From CAMDTE01 sp964504345 (lineage in GTDB: Bacteria; Bacteroidota; Bacteroidia; Flavobacteriales; Schleiferiaceae): DNA of 64,000 nucleotides. This document shows positions 6,892 to 15,340 of the stretch, one piece after another. Every line of letters begins with the position of its first letter. Position 1 is the first letter of the stretch. Below the pieces are notes generated by a model. The model searched no databases. It saw only the letters and a list, made by a program, of their open reading frames with translations, and had not been told where the DNA came from. Position numbers and translations under genes: made by a program. The stretch spans positions 124,001 through 188,000 of the forward strand of contig CAZDDX010000001.1 of the NCBI GenBank assembly GCA_964504345.1. The letters are read 5' to 3'.

Positions 6892-8214
6892 TTACTGTTC
6901 GTTTACCTTTTGTCTGAAAATCAGTTCCTCCTTTATTGAATGCTGCTCTATGCGGTTTTCGTGGACCTTTTCGTTTGTTAAGTCCACTTCCCATCGATTA
7001 AAACGCATACCGTAGGCTTGAAGTAAAAAATGAAGACGTAATTCCGGTTGTACGTTGAACGATGATCCGGGCGTAAATGCGGTAGCTTGTTGCGCAAGCT
7101 CTTCTCGCAGATCCGCATCGCGCACGTGACGGCGGTAGGAGACCGTTATCGTTCCCAATGCCAAAACCAGCCCGACTCCTGCTACCAAACGTTTTGAGGG
7201 GACAACGGGCGATCCCGCGAAGGAATGGATCAGTCCAAGGGCAGCGAAAACGGTCGACGGAATGAGGTAAAAATCCCTTTGTTCGCGCGTAATCAATAAA
7301 GGAAGTGAGGCGCACAAAGAAAAAAGGAGAAATGCCGCAGTGCGTCGATCCCCCACAAAGCGAACGGCACCGTACCGAATGCGTGCAAAAACAACAGTGG
7401 CTGCCAACATAACCCCCCATTGGGCAAGCATCGGTCCCAAGAGCCAGAATCGAGAAGTTGTATTCACGGCGCGGACTGCGGTAAACGTTCGGACCAGTCG
7501 GTTTTCAGCGTTTCGTACAAGAGCCAGGCGGGCGTCGTCCCACAACCACAAAACCGCAAACGAAAGAAGGATAAAGGCAAACGCCCATGCGAACGATTTA
7601 CGGAACGTTTCTTTCTGGATGATTCCGAAATAACTGGCCAAGGGCAACCAAACAAGAGGAAACAAGCCCTGCGGGCCTTTGAACAAAAAGGCCGCAACGG
7701 TCAGCACTCCACCCAACCAAGACCAGCGTTCGTGCGAGAGCGCAACCACGGCCCACAGGGCGAATGCGGACATCCACATTTCCTGGACGTGATTGCCCAT
7801 TCCCCAAGCCACCAGGGGGATCAAACTCCAAACGGAAACCGTCCACCAAGAGGCTTCTTCCAGCAGTTCGGGCCACCACCGCCGCTGTAAAGCATGAATG
7901 CCTAAAACATGAACCATCCACGCACACCCCAAGAACAGCCGTTCCGTCCAAACGCTTCCACCTAGAACGCGGAAAAAAAGTGACTCAAGCCCGATAAAAA
8001 GTGGAAGTTGCTCCGAATATGGCACCGACGCTGACGGTTGGTACACCGGGGCCCAAAATGAGCCTAAACCGTCTGCCAAGTTTTGCGCTACAGAAGCGTA
8101 GATAATGCCATCGAGGAACATGCCTTCTTGAAGCCAAAAAGGTGCGATCATCCACACCCACACAGTGGCCAGCACCAATAAGGCAAAAGCTGTGGGTTTT
8201 TGTAAGAAGGTCAT
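6892..8214 (-). CDS. GT-C-type polytopic membrane protein (ArnT/PMT-like glycosyltransferase)
   Basis: 440 aa with about ten transmembrane helices. The first periplasmic loop contains FLDGIIYASVAQNLADGLG followed by a Tyr-Glu-Gln-Leu-Pro-Leu segment (YSEQLPLFIGLESLFF), the layout of family GT39/GT83 enzymes such as ArnT (D/E near the first loop and H/Q-P-P/L-L motif). Later FKGPQGLFPLVWLP is also typical. Such enzymes move a sugar from a lipid carrier to a surface lipid, glycan or protein. The C-terminal 80 residues are soluble and hydrophilic. Sugar and acceptor are unknown. The gene stands alone, upstream of the small basic gene. Confidence 0.78.
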   Translation of the reverse strand: MTFLQKPTAFALLVLATVWVWMIAPFWLQEGMFLDGIIYASVAQNLADGLGSFWAPVYQPSASVPYSEQLPLFIGLESLFFRVLGGSVWTERLFLGCAWMVHVLGIHALQRRWWPELLEEASWWTVSVWSLIPLVAWGMGNHVQEMWMSAFALWAVVALSHERWSWLGGVLTVAAFLFKGPQGLFPLVWLPLASYFGIIQKETFRKSFAWAFAFILLSFAVLWLWDDARLALVRNAENRLVRTFTAVRAVNTTSRFWLLGPMLAQWGVMLAATVVFARIRYGAVRFVGDRRTAAFLLFSLCASLPLLITREQRDFYLIPSTVFAALGLIHSFAGSPVVPSKRLVAGVGLVLALGTITVSYRRHVRDADLREELAQQATAFTPGSSFNVQPELRLHFLLQAYGMRFNRWEVDLTNEKVHENRIEQHSIKEELIFRQKVNEQ

Positions 8215-8553
8215 TCGGTGCCCGAACTAACGGTAACGATTGCGTAACGCTCACCAAGGTACGGCAGGAACGAGAATGAAGCCTCCCTCCTGTTCTTCTA
8301 TGCGCCATTTACCAGTGATTTACGTCTTTGGAGGTCTTCCCAAAATGAATTACCCACTTCCCTAGAGAATTCAGGACGATAAGATCAAAATCAACCTAAA
8401 AAAGGATTTTCAAAATTGAACTATTTACTTAGGACCACACATTTGCTGATATTAAGTAGGAGCATTGCACTGCGACCTTTTTAGTATTTACCTTGCTTGT
8501 GCCTTTGAAGCAATGATCAGGCTGTAAATCTTCAGCTTCCAAATAAACAGTAC
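8215..8553. other. Intergenic region, 339 bp, no gene recognised
   Basis: The divergent gap between the GT-C gene and the PIG-L gene. It is more AT-rich than its surroundings in its right half. I saw no ORF with coding character, no tRNA, no clear hairpin and no exact TTG-N19-TAnnTTTG promoter. It must hold the promoters of both flanking genes. Confidence 0.5.
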
Positions 8554-10932
8554 ATGAGCACGATTGCAATTCGCCGATTGGCCTGCACGCTTCTTATTTT
8601 GACAACATTAAGCATAAAAAGTAAGGGTCAAGGATTGCACGTGCCCCCTCTTCTTCAACCCAGGAGCAGTCAAGATTTGATCCACACCATCGAAAAACTG
8701 CGCCAACCGCTTCGGGTGGTCTATGTTGCTGCTCATCCGGACGATGAAAACACGCGATTACTCGCTTATCTGGCACACGGTCGAAAAGCAGAAATTACCT
8801 ACTTGTCCCTTACTCGCGGCGAAGGAGGCCAGAACTTGATGGGTGCGGACGTTGGAAAACCATTGGGTTACATTCGGGAGCATGAATTGCTTGCTGCACG
8901 CTACGTGGACGGCGCAAAGCAGGCGTTTGGGTCGTGTGCCGATTTTGGATACAGCAAAACCGATACAGAAACGTGGAGCAAGTGGGACCGGGAACAAGTA
9001 CTTGCGGAAACAGTTCAATGGCTTCGTTCCCAAAGACCCCACGTAGTGGTCACTCGCTTCTCCCCGGTGCCCGGCAATACACACGGCCACCATACGGCAT
9101 CCGCACAAATGGCCGTTTGGGCGTCAGACAGTGCTGCCTCTGGAACGTACCGGAAGGACTTGGGCCCTGCTTGGGAAGTGGAACGGGTGGTGTGGAATAC
9201 ATCCAGCTGGTTTTTTTCGTCGGGCGGTTTCGACACCACAAATCTGCGCTGGGTTGATTTGGGCGAATGGGATCCCGAAGTAGGTGAATCGTTTGGTGAA
9301 CTGGCTGCTCGAAGCCGAAGCATGCACAAAAGCCAGGGATTTGGAGCCGCCGCTACGCGCGGTTTTCAAAAAGAGTATTTTTCGCTTTTGCGCGGTTCTT
9401 GGTCCCATTCAACCGACCCGTTTGATGTTACCGCAACAACACCGTCGGTTCAATCGGTGGGTGGGTTGCTGCACGACTGCGAAAGGGCCATTCGCTTGAA
9501 ACAAATGGAGAAGGCCATGACGATTGCGGAAAAAGCCTACAAGCGCAGATTGCTTCTTCCCGCATCCCTGGAACCCCACGAACAACACCTTTGGACAACG
9601 CTTCTCCTGGGATTGTGGGGCATTCAATTGGAATTGCGCGGCCCTCAGTACGCTTGTAGTTCGGAAGATCTTGCACTGGAGTGGCGCTTGTTGGCGCGCG
9701 TATCGGGAGTTAGCATCCACGTTCCAAGCGGTTCCAATTGGAAATTAGAACCCAATCAGTTGCGGAAGGAATCGATTACCGCTGCCGCAAACGCCAACAG
9801 CTGGATCGTGGTAGTGGAACGTGCGGGCATTACGTTGAAACCAACCACGCAATCCTATTTTGTGGAAGTTGATCCGATTGAGGGAGAGCGTTACAGCAAA
9901 ACTTTATTTAAAGATAAGTACAATGTTCAATTTCAGTTTAATGAATTAGTCGTTGCAGGCCATCAATCTCCTCAAGTGCGCGTAGCATTGAGCAGCAACG
10001 CCAAACCGGTGCAAGATTCGGGATGGTTTGTTTGGCGCCTCTCGTACCAATCCTCAGAAGATCCGTTGGTTAAGGTAGTTTTCACTGATTCTGTCGCACA
10101 TACCGCGGGTCCCTACAGCAGTTCCTTGACCCTTAATTTACCGCCAGCGCCTCCTACGTTTGCGGGAACGGGGACGCTGACCGGCCAATGGAAAACCGCC
10201 AATGGAACGTATGCCAATTCGTGGACGGACTTGGATTACCGACACCTCCCTCGTTTGGGGTACGCCACACCGGTGGAGGCAAAATGGGCCGTCCTCCTCT
10301 CTTTGCCCGTAAAACGCACCGTGGGTGTTCTGAATGGATCAGGAGACGCAACGCAACAAGCCCTGGAGTCGCTGGGGCACGAGGTGGTTCGGTTGAATCC
10401 CAGCACGTGTTCCGCTCATGATTTAACCCACCTGGACGCCGTGGTGGTTGGGGTTCGGGCGGCAAACGTCCACAAGACGGAATGGGTTGAATTGGAAAAA
10501 AACCTGCTGGAATTTGCCGCGTCGGGAAAAACGGTTGTTGTTCAGTACCAAACAACCGCAGATTTGCCACCTTCCTTCCTAGCTCCCTTGAATTTCAAGT
10601 TGAGCCGAAACCGAATGACCCAAGAGGATCGTTCCATCACCACCTTGGCACCCAAGCATCCGGCGGTACTTTTCCCGTATCGCTTGAACGACGCCACATG
10701 GAGCGGTTGGGTTCAAGAGCGTTCCCTCTACCACGGTCAATCCCCTTCAGCCGTTTCCATCCTTTCGGGGGCCGACGACGGCGAACAACCTCAAACAGGA
10801 CTGTTGGAGTGCATCCCCTGGGGCCGTGGTACGGTGGTGTACACCGGTTTGAGCTTGTTTCGGCAGTGGCCCGCGGGAGTTCCCGGGGCCTTCCAAGTAT
10901 TGGCCAACCTGGTGGAGCTGAAGCAGCCATGA
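8554..10932 (+). CDS. PIG-L/LmbE-family deacetylase with C-terminal ThuA-like domain, exported
   Basis: 792 aa. An N-terminal signal peptide (ACTLLILTTLSIKSKG) is followed by a PIG-L domain (about residues 45-290) with the zinc motif AHPDDEN and the second His motif GNTHGHHTAS. Family enzymes are zinc N-deacetylases acting on N-acetylglucosamine-type substrates. The C-terminal third (from about residue 585) has a Rossmann/class-I glutamine-amidotransferase-like look (VGVLNGSGDATQQALESLGH, VVVGVRAANVH), as often found fused in large Bacteroidota PIG-L proteins. The stop codon overlaps the ATG of the symporter by 4 nt, so the pair may process and import a sugar derivative. This pairing is inference. 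Confidence 0.85.
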   Translation: MSTIAIRRLACTLLILTTLSIKSKGQGLHVPPLLQPRSSQDLIHTIEKLRQPLRVVYVAAHPDDENTRLLAYLAHGRKAEITYLSLTRGEGGQNLMGADVGKPLGYIREHELLAARYVDGAKQAFGSCADFGYSKTDTETWSKWDREQVLAETVQWLRSQRPHVVVTRFSPVPGNTHGHHTASAQMAVWASDSAASGTYRKDLGPAWEVERVVWNTSSWFFSSGGFDTTNLRWVDLGEWDPEVGESFGELAARSRSMHKSQGFGAAATRGFQKEYFSLLRGSWSHSTDPFDVTATTPSVQSVGGLLHDCERAIRLKQMEKAMTIAEKAYKRRLLLPASLEPHEQHLWTTLLLGLWGIQLELRGPQYACSSEDLALEWRLLARVSGVSIHVPSGSNWKLEPNQLRKESITAAANANSWIVVVERAGITLKPTTQSYFVEVDPIEGERYSKTLFKDKYNVQFQFNELVVAGHQSPQVRVALSSNAKPVQDSGWFVWRLSYQSSEDPLVKVVFTDSVAHTAGPYSSSLTLNLPPAPPTFAGTGTLTGQWKTANGTYANSWTDLDYRHLPRLGYATPVEAKWAVLLSLPVKRTVGVLNGSGDATQQALESLGHEVVRLNPSTCSAHDLTHLDAVVVGVRAANVHKTEWVELEKNLLEFAASGKTVVVQYQTTADLPPSFLAPLNFKLSRNRMTQEDRSITTLAPKHPAVLFPYRLNDATWSGWVQERSLYHGQSPSAVSILSGADDGEQPQTGLLECIPWGRGTVVYTGLSLFRQWPAGVPGAFQVLANLVELKQP

Positions 10933-12620
10933 GCTCCTTGGATTTTGTCGTCATCGGGTTGGCTCAAGTGCTCATCCTGGGGGTGGGCTGGTGGATCTTG
11001 CGAAAAGGATCTTCCCAAGAGGATTTTTTGCGGCACCAAGCGCAGCCTTGGTTCTCCGTTGGCATTGGCATCATGGCCACGCAGGCCAGTGCCATTACCT
11101 TTTTGTCTGCTCCTGGATTGGCGTACTCGCAGGGCGTGGGATTCATTCAATTTTACTTGGGAATGCCGGTAGCCTTGTGGATCATTTCAAAATGGGCCTT
11201 GCCGTGGTACTACCGTTTGCGCGTGGTAACGGCGTATGAATTTTTGGAACATCGGTTTGACCGCCGAGTCCGCAGAATTGCTTCTTTGTTGTTTCTGGCA
11301 CACCGCGGAATTGCCGCAGGCCTCACCATCTACCCTCCTGCCTTGGTTTTTTATTACGCGCTTGGCTGGGACTTGGCACTTTCGGTCGTGGGAATTGGAG
11401 CAACTGTTTTACTTTACACCGTAACCGGTGGCGCACGAGCCGTGGCTGCGACCCAAAAAATTCAGATGGGCATCATCACGTTGGGGATGGTTTATGCGGC
11501 CTATTCCCTGGCTGCGGAAAAACCCGACGCCCTTACTTGGGATCAATGGCTTTATCCCGCCGAAGCAACGCACCGGCTGGATTGGTTGGACTTTAATTGG
11601 GATCCAAGCACGCCATACACGGTGTGGAGCGGTTTATTGGGCGGAACGTTTTTGATGCTTTCCTATTTTGGCACAGACCAAAGTCAGGTTCAGCGGTATT
11701 TGGGCGGTTCCGACATTAGGCAAAGTCGCCTGGGATTGCGTTTCAACAGCATTTTAAAAATTCCGCTTCAAGCGTGCATTCTCTTTTTGGGCATCTTGCT
11801 TTATGCGCACTACAGTCGGCAGGAAACACCTTTGCACTTCAATACTTCTTTGGTTGAAAACGTACTCAACAAAGCCACAAAGGAAGAACAAGCTGAATTC
11901 AAAGGCTGGGAAACGGAGCATGCACAACTGGAGGCCGAACGAAGAATTTTAATTAAACAAAATGATGATTTAAATATATCTAATCATCTATATATAAATA
12001 ATTTAAATGATGAAATAAACAAGAATAAAGTACGAGCGCAGAACTGGATCAAATCGAAGACTGGGGATGGCGGCGAAACCAACCTGATTTTCTTGCACTA
12101 CGTTTTGAATTCGTTCCCTTCCGGAATGCTCGGATTGCTCATTGCCGTTTTATTGGCCGCATCCATGTCTAGCACCAGTGCGGAACTGAGTGCATTGACC
12201 TCATCGACCGCTTGGGATTGGAAGGACCTCTTCTCTAAATCGGCCCAAGCAAAAGAAACCAACTCAAGCCCTAACCGACTGCGTTGGATAACCTTCTTTT
12301 GGGGCTTGTATGCCATTGGATTTGCCCTTCTGGCCTACCGACTGGGTTCCTTGATCGAAGCGGTCAATGCCGTTGGTTCGCTCGTTTACGGTGCGGTTCT
12401 AGGCGTCTTTGTTGTGGGGTGGTTTCTGCCAAAAATCCAGTCGAACGCTGTGTTTACATCAGTTTTGTTGGTTGAAGCGGTCGTCCTCATTTTGTGGACC
12501 ACGCAAGATTGGCCGTTTCTGTGGTACAACCCGCTGGGTTGTTTGGGGGTGGTGGCATTGAGCGGGTTGATCCAGAGCGCAACGTGGTTCGTTTCAAGAC
12601 GAAAAGCACAGCCAAATTAG
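10929..12620 (+). CDS. Sodium:solute symporter (SSS family)
   Basis: 563 aa with about 13 transmembrane helices. SSS features include MATQASAITFLSAPGLAYSQG in helices 2-3 (sodium/substrate region), VTAYEFLEHRF, YTVTGGARAV and SSTSAELSALTS. It would import a small organic solute, perhaps a sugar or amino acid, with sodium. The start at 10929 is chosen because it overlaps the PIG-L stop as ATGA and starts the first helix directly; longer in-frame readings lie inside the PIG-L gene. An extra soluble segment of about 60 residues between helices (about residues 325-385) contains a strikingly AT-rich, Asn/Ile-rich part. The stop overlaps the convergent sulfotransferase stop. Confidence 0.92.
   Translation: MSSLDFVVIGLAQVLILGVGWWILRKGSSQEDFLRHQAQPWFSVGIGIMATQASAITFLSAPGLAYSQGVGFIQFYLGMPVALWIISKWALPWYYRLRVVTAYEFLEHRFDRRVRRIASLLFLAHRGIAAGLTIYPPALVFYYALGWDLALSVVGIGATVLLYTVTGGARAVAATQKIQMGIITLGMVYAAYSLAAEKPDALTWDQWLYPAEATHRLDWLDFNWDPSTPYTVWSGLLGGTFLMLSYFGTDQSQVQRYLGGSDIRQSRLGLRFNSILKIPLQACILFLGILLYAHYSRQETPLHFNTSLVENVLNKATKEEQAEFKGWETEHAQLEAERRILIKQNDDLNISNHLYINNLNDEINKNKVRAQNWIKSKTGDGGETNLIFLHYVLNSFPSGMLGLLIAVLLAASMSSTSAELSALTSSTAWDWKDLFSKSAQAKETNSSPNRLRWITFFWGLYAIGFALLAYRLGSLIEAVNAVGSLVYGAVLGVFVVGWFLPKIQSNAVFTSVLLVEAVVLILWTTQDWPFLWYNPLGCLGVVALSGLIQSATWFVSRRKAQPN
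11941..12033 (+). other. AT-rich island inside the symporter gene
   Basis: About 90 bp of extremely AT-rich sequence in a gene of about 53 percent GC. It stays in frame and encodes a hydrophilic, Asn/Asp/Lys/Ile-rich segment (ending NNLNDEINKNK) within a predicted cytoplasmic loop, flanked by Glu/Lys-rich helix-forming sequence. It looks like an in-frame insertion or drift-expanded linker. Confidence 0.7.
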
Positions 12621-13408
12621 GCGCCTAACAAAACCGCTACTTCCCCAATAAAACGAGCAACTCGCTTATTCAAACAAATCATCGGATACGGATTCAAAGG
12701 CGACTTTTCAAAATAATTGGCAACGCGCTGCACGCGCGTACGGCGGTCGGACCACGAAGCATTGATAAGTCTTTGGTGGCCATTGCTGAGTACAATGGAA
12801 AATTTCTGGCCAATCGCCTTTTCCATTGATTCAATCCAATAAACTGGGCTTTCCTGCAATTTAGCGTAAGGCAATTCCACCACTTGGTCCGCTGGAAAAA
12901 GGGAGCGATAGTGCCGTACAAGCAAGGCGTGGTGGAAATACGTATCGCGAATTTGCGGAACCTTCCAGTCTGTAACTTCCGACGACAGCAAACCGCGTCC
13001 TAAAAAACCCTCTCGAATCAATTGTTTGTAAACGCTCGTTTTTGCTTCCTCGGTCTCACGTGTACCCACCAAAATGATTGCATTAGGAAAAGCTTCAGCA
13101 AGGCGGTTGGCAATAATTCCTTGATCGAATCCACCACTTGCAGGATGCCCGGACAATCGTTCTGCGGTTAGCACGGGAATATTCTTTCCGTCCCACCGCT
13201 CCGCGGCCATGTTGCGAACTCGTTCCAAATCAAATCCCTCTCCCAATACCAATGCACGCAATAGCAAATCTTTCCAAGGCTCTTCGTAATTGTTCAAGAC
13301 GCAAAATCCATGTTCCTTGGTGAAAAGAACCTGCTGCATCCAAGAGGTTCCCGTTTTGTGGTGCCCGATATGGATCAATATTTGTTTTGGAAAAGCTGCA
13401 ATCTGCAT
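12617..13408 (-). CDS. Sulfotransferase-like P-loop protein
   Basis: 263 aa. The N-terminal HIGHHKTGTSWMQ is the 5'-phosphosulfate binding loop of PAPS-dependent sulfotransferases (variant of the P-loop), and LVGTRETEEAKTSVYKQLIREG corresponds to the 3'-phosphate binding region. The enzyme would transfer sulfate from PAPS to a carbohydrate or other surface molecule in the cytoplasm. The acceptor is unknown. The start is 4 nt from a TATATTTG element. The gene is single and converges on the symporter with stop codons overlapping by 4 nt. Confidence 0.8.
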   Translation of the reverse strand: MQIAAFPKQILIHIGHHKTGTSWMQQVLFTKEHGFCVLNNYEEPWKDLLLRALVLGEGFDLERVRNMAAERWDGKNIPVLTAERLSGHPASGGFDQGIIANRLAEAFPNAIILVGTRETEEAKTSVYKQLIREGFLGRGLLSSEVTDWKVPQIRDTYFHHALLVRHYRSLFPADQVVELPYAKLQESPVYWIESMEKAIGQKFSIVLSNGHQRLINASWSDRRTRVQRVANYFEKSPLNPYPMICLNKRVARFIGEVAVLLGA

Positions 13409-13412
13409 GGAT

Positions 13413-13420
13413 CAAATATA
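13413..13420 (-). promoter_or_regulatory. TAnnTTTG -7 element of the sulfotransferase gene
   Basis: TATATTTG on the minus strand, 4 nt upstream of the ATG at 13408. Leaderless-type spacing. Confidence 0.5.
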
Positions 13421-13502
13421 CGTTATCGAAAAGGTGACTAAAATCATAGTTTTTTGCCGTAGGGATGCTCAACCTTTGTTTTAATACAAAATCGATCAGC
13501 TC

Positions 13503-13937
13503 ATGGAAAATCTCTTCATCGTTTGGATCTTGGCTGGAGTTCTGCTTCTGGGTTTGGAACTTTGGAAAACCGGTCTGTTCAATGCCTCGCTCGGATTTGG
13601 ATCCTTGGCGGCATCGGGTGTATCCGTTTTTTTACCGCATCATCCGCAATGGGAAGTCCTAACTTTTCTCTTTGTGTCGTTTGTGCTTTTTCATTTTGTT
13701 CGACCCTTCGTCAAGAAATCGTTGGATCAAGAAAACTTCTTGCCCGGTCCGGAGCGCTTACACGGCGCCAACGGAATTCTTCAAGAGGGTGTGGTTGAAA
13801 ACAAGTTGGGCACGGTGGAAGTTGACGGTGATTTGTGGTCGTGCATTGGTGAAGAAGGATGTATTGGAAATGAAGGCGATTCCGTGCGCATTGTTCAACA
13901 TTACGGAACGGTGTTGACCGTTCGTCTTGAAAAATAA
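13503..13937 (+). CDS. NfeD-like membrane protein
   Basis: 144 aa. Two or three hydrophobic segments (about residues 5-25, 30-45 and 50-70) precede a C-terminal OB-fold-like domain with LHGANGILQEGVVENKLGTVEVDGDLW, the signature of the NfeD C-terminal domain. NfeD-like proteins usually act with stomatin/flotillin or membrane serine proteases; no such partner is adjacent here. It ends at a strong terminator and is monocistronic. Confidence 0.8.
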   Translation: MENLFIVWILAGVLLLGLELWKTGLFNASLGFGSLAASGVSVFLPHHPQWEVLTFLFVSFVLFHFVRPFVKKSLDQENFLPGPERLHGANGILQEGVVENKLGTVEVDGDLWSCIGEEGCIGNEGDSVRIVQHYGTVLTVRLEK

Positions 13938-13960
13938 AGAAAGTAAGGTGCTTAATAAAA

Positions 13961-13996
13961 AAGGGGCTGCTCGCTACGAGTCAGCCCCTTTTTTTT
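13961..13996. terminator. Bidirectional Rho-independent terminator between nfeD-like gene and glyA
   Basis: Stem GGGGCTG / CAGCCCC with extra pairing (CTCG / CGAG region) in the loop, flanked by A6 on the left and T8 on the right, so it can stop transcription of both convergent genes. Confidence 0.85.
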
Positions 13997-14014
13997 ACGC
14001 CAAGAGTCAAGGTC

Positions 14015-15289
14015 TTACCCCACAAAAAGCGGGCGATCTGCCATCAGAGACTCAATCTGGTGTGCAATGGTTTTCAAATGGGACTCGTTGCTCCGCTTCA
14101 TCAAAGCTTCATTAATCCAACCCGCAACGGATACCATGTCCGCTTCTACCAATCCACGTGTGGTGACCGCAGGAGTACCCAAACGAATTCCACTCGTAAC
14201 GAAAGGAGACTTGTCGTCGTACGGAACCATGTTTTTGTTGGCCGTGATGTGTACCTGACCCAAAGCGGCCTCCGCCTCTTTTCCGGAAATGTCTTTACTG
14301 CGTAAATCAATCAACATCAGGTGGTTGTCCGTTCCTCCTGAAACTATATGGTAGCCAAACGATTGCAAGGCACTCGCCAAAGCCTGAGCATTCTTTTTAA
14401 CCTGCAAAATGTAGTTGAAGTACTCGTCTGTTAGCGCTTCACCAAAAGCCACGGCCTTGGCTCCAATGACGTGCTCCAAAGGACCGCCCTGAATGCCCGG
14501 AAAGACTGCGCCGTCCAGCAACGAACTCATGCTCCGCACCTCTCCTTTGGGCGTGGTCAATCCAAACGGGTTGTCAAAATCTTGACCCATTAGAATCATG
14601 CCGCCGCGAGGACCGCGCAAGGTTTTGTGGGTGGTGGTGGTCACAAAGTCGCAATGCGGCAGCGGGTCGTTCAACAGACCGCGCGCAATGAGCCCCGATG
14701 GATGCGAAATGTCCGCCAACAACAGGGCATCTACCTCGTCCGCTAGTTCCCGGAATTTTTCGTAGTCCAGGTCCCGACTGTACGCAGATGCCCCACAGAT
14801 GATCATTTTTGGCTTTTCCCGGTACGCCATTTCGCGCGCTGCCTCGTAATCAACCAAACCCGTTTCGCGGTCTACCCCGTAAAAAACCGCCCGGTAGGTC
14901 TTGCCGGAAAAATTGACCGGAGAACCGTGGGTCAAATGCCCTCCATGGCTCAAATCAAATCCCATGATGGTGTCCCCCGGCTTCAAACATGCCAAGTAGA
15001 CGGCCGCATTGGCCTGAGAACCGCTGTGCGGCTGCACATTCACAAAATCAGCATTGAACAACGTTTTGGCCCGTTCGCGCGCCAGGTCTTCCACCAGATC
15101 AACCACCTCGCAACCGCCGTAGTAGCGTTTGCCCGGATAGCCCTCGGCATACTTATTCGTCAAAATGGACCCCTGGGCTTCAAGCACTTGAGGACTAACA
15201 TAATTCTCGGAGGCAATGAGCTCCAAACCGTTGGTTTGACGCACTCGTTCGCGTTCGATCAGATCAAATAAAGCGTTGTCTCGTTGCAT
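14015..15289 (-). CDS. glyA: Serine hydroxymethyltransferase
   Basis: 424 aa, typical length. This PLP enzyme interconverts serine and glycine with transfer of a one-carbon unit to tetrahydrofolate. It shows LELIASENYVS near the N-terminus, YYGGCEVVD, and the PLP lysine in TTTTHKTLRGPRGG. FolD, the next enzyme of one-carbon metabolism, is encoded 4 kb away. It is divergent from fumarylacetoacetase, with a good TTG-N18-TACTTTTG promoter located inside the first codons of that gene, and ends at the bidirectional terminator. Confidence 0.97.
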   Translation of the reverse strand: MQRDNALFDLIERERVRQTNGLELIASENYVSPQVLEAQGSILTNKYAEGYPGKRYYGGCEVVDLVEDLARERAKTLFNADFVNVQPHSGSQANAAVYLACLKPGDTIMGFDLSHGGHLTHGSPVNFSGKTYRAVFYGVDRETGLVDYEAAREMAYREKPKMIICGASAYSRDLDYEKFRELADEVDALLLADISHPSGLIARGLLNDPLPHCDFVTTTTHKTLRGPRGGMILMGQDFDNPFGLTTPKGEVRSMSSLLDGAVFPGIQGGPLEHVIGAKAVAFGEALTDEYFNYILQVKKNAQALASALQSFGYHIVSGGTDNHLMLIDLRSKDISGKEAEAALGQVHITANKNMVPYDDKSPFVTSGIRLGTPAVTTRGLVEADMVSVAGWINEALMKRSNESHLKTIAHQIESLMADRPLFVG

Positions 15290-15311
15290 AATTTGGTACT
15301 ATCTTGGATAG

Positions 15312-15340
15312 CAAAAGTAGGCCAAAATGATCGACGCCAA
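15312..15340 (-). promoter_or_regulatory. Promoter of glyA
   Basis: On the minus strand TTG (15338-15340), 18 nt, TACTTTTG (15312-15319), a full Bacteroidota -33/-7 pair. The -7 element ends 22 nt before the glyA ATG. Its -33 half lies within the first five codons of the divergent fumarylacetoacetase gene. Confidence 0.75.

Noticed and set aside
8276..8365. Short plus-strand ORF in the 8215-8553 gap (29 codons)
   Set aside because: Pro/Ser-rich, no supporting promoter or codon signal; probably chance.
11948..11962. ATTAAACAA half-site resembling the CarH operator arm
   Set aside because: Single copy in an AT-rich coding island, no partner arm at 14-nt spacing; expected by chance.
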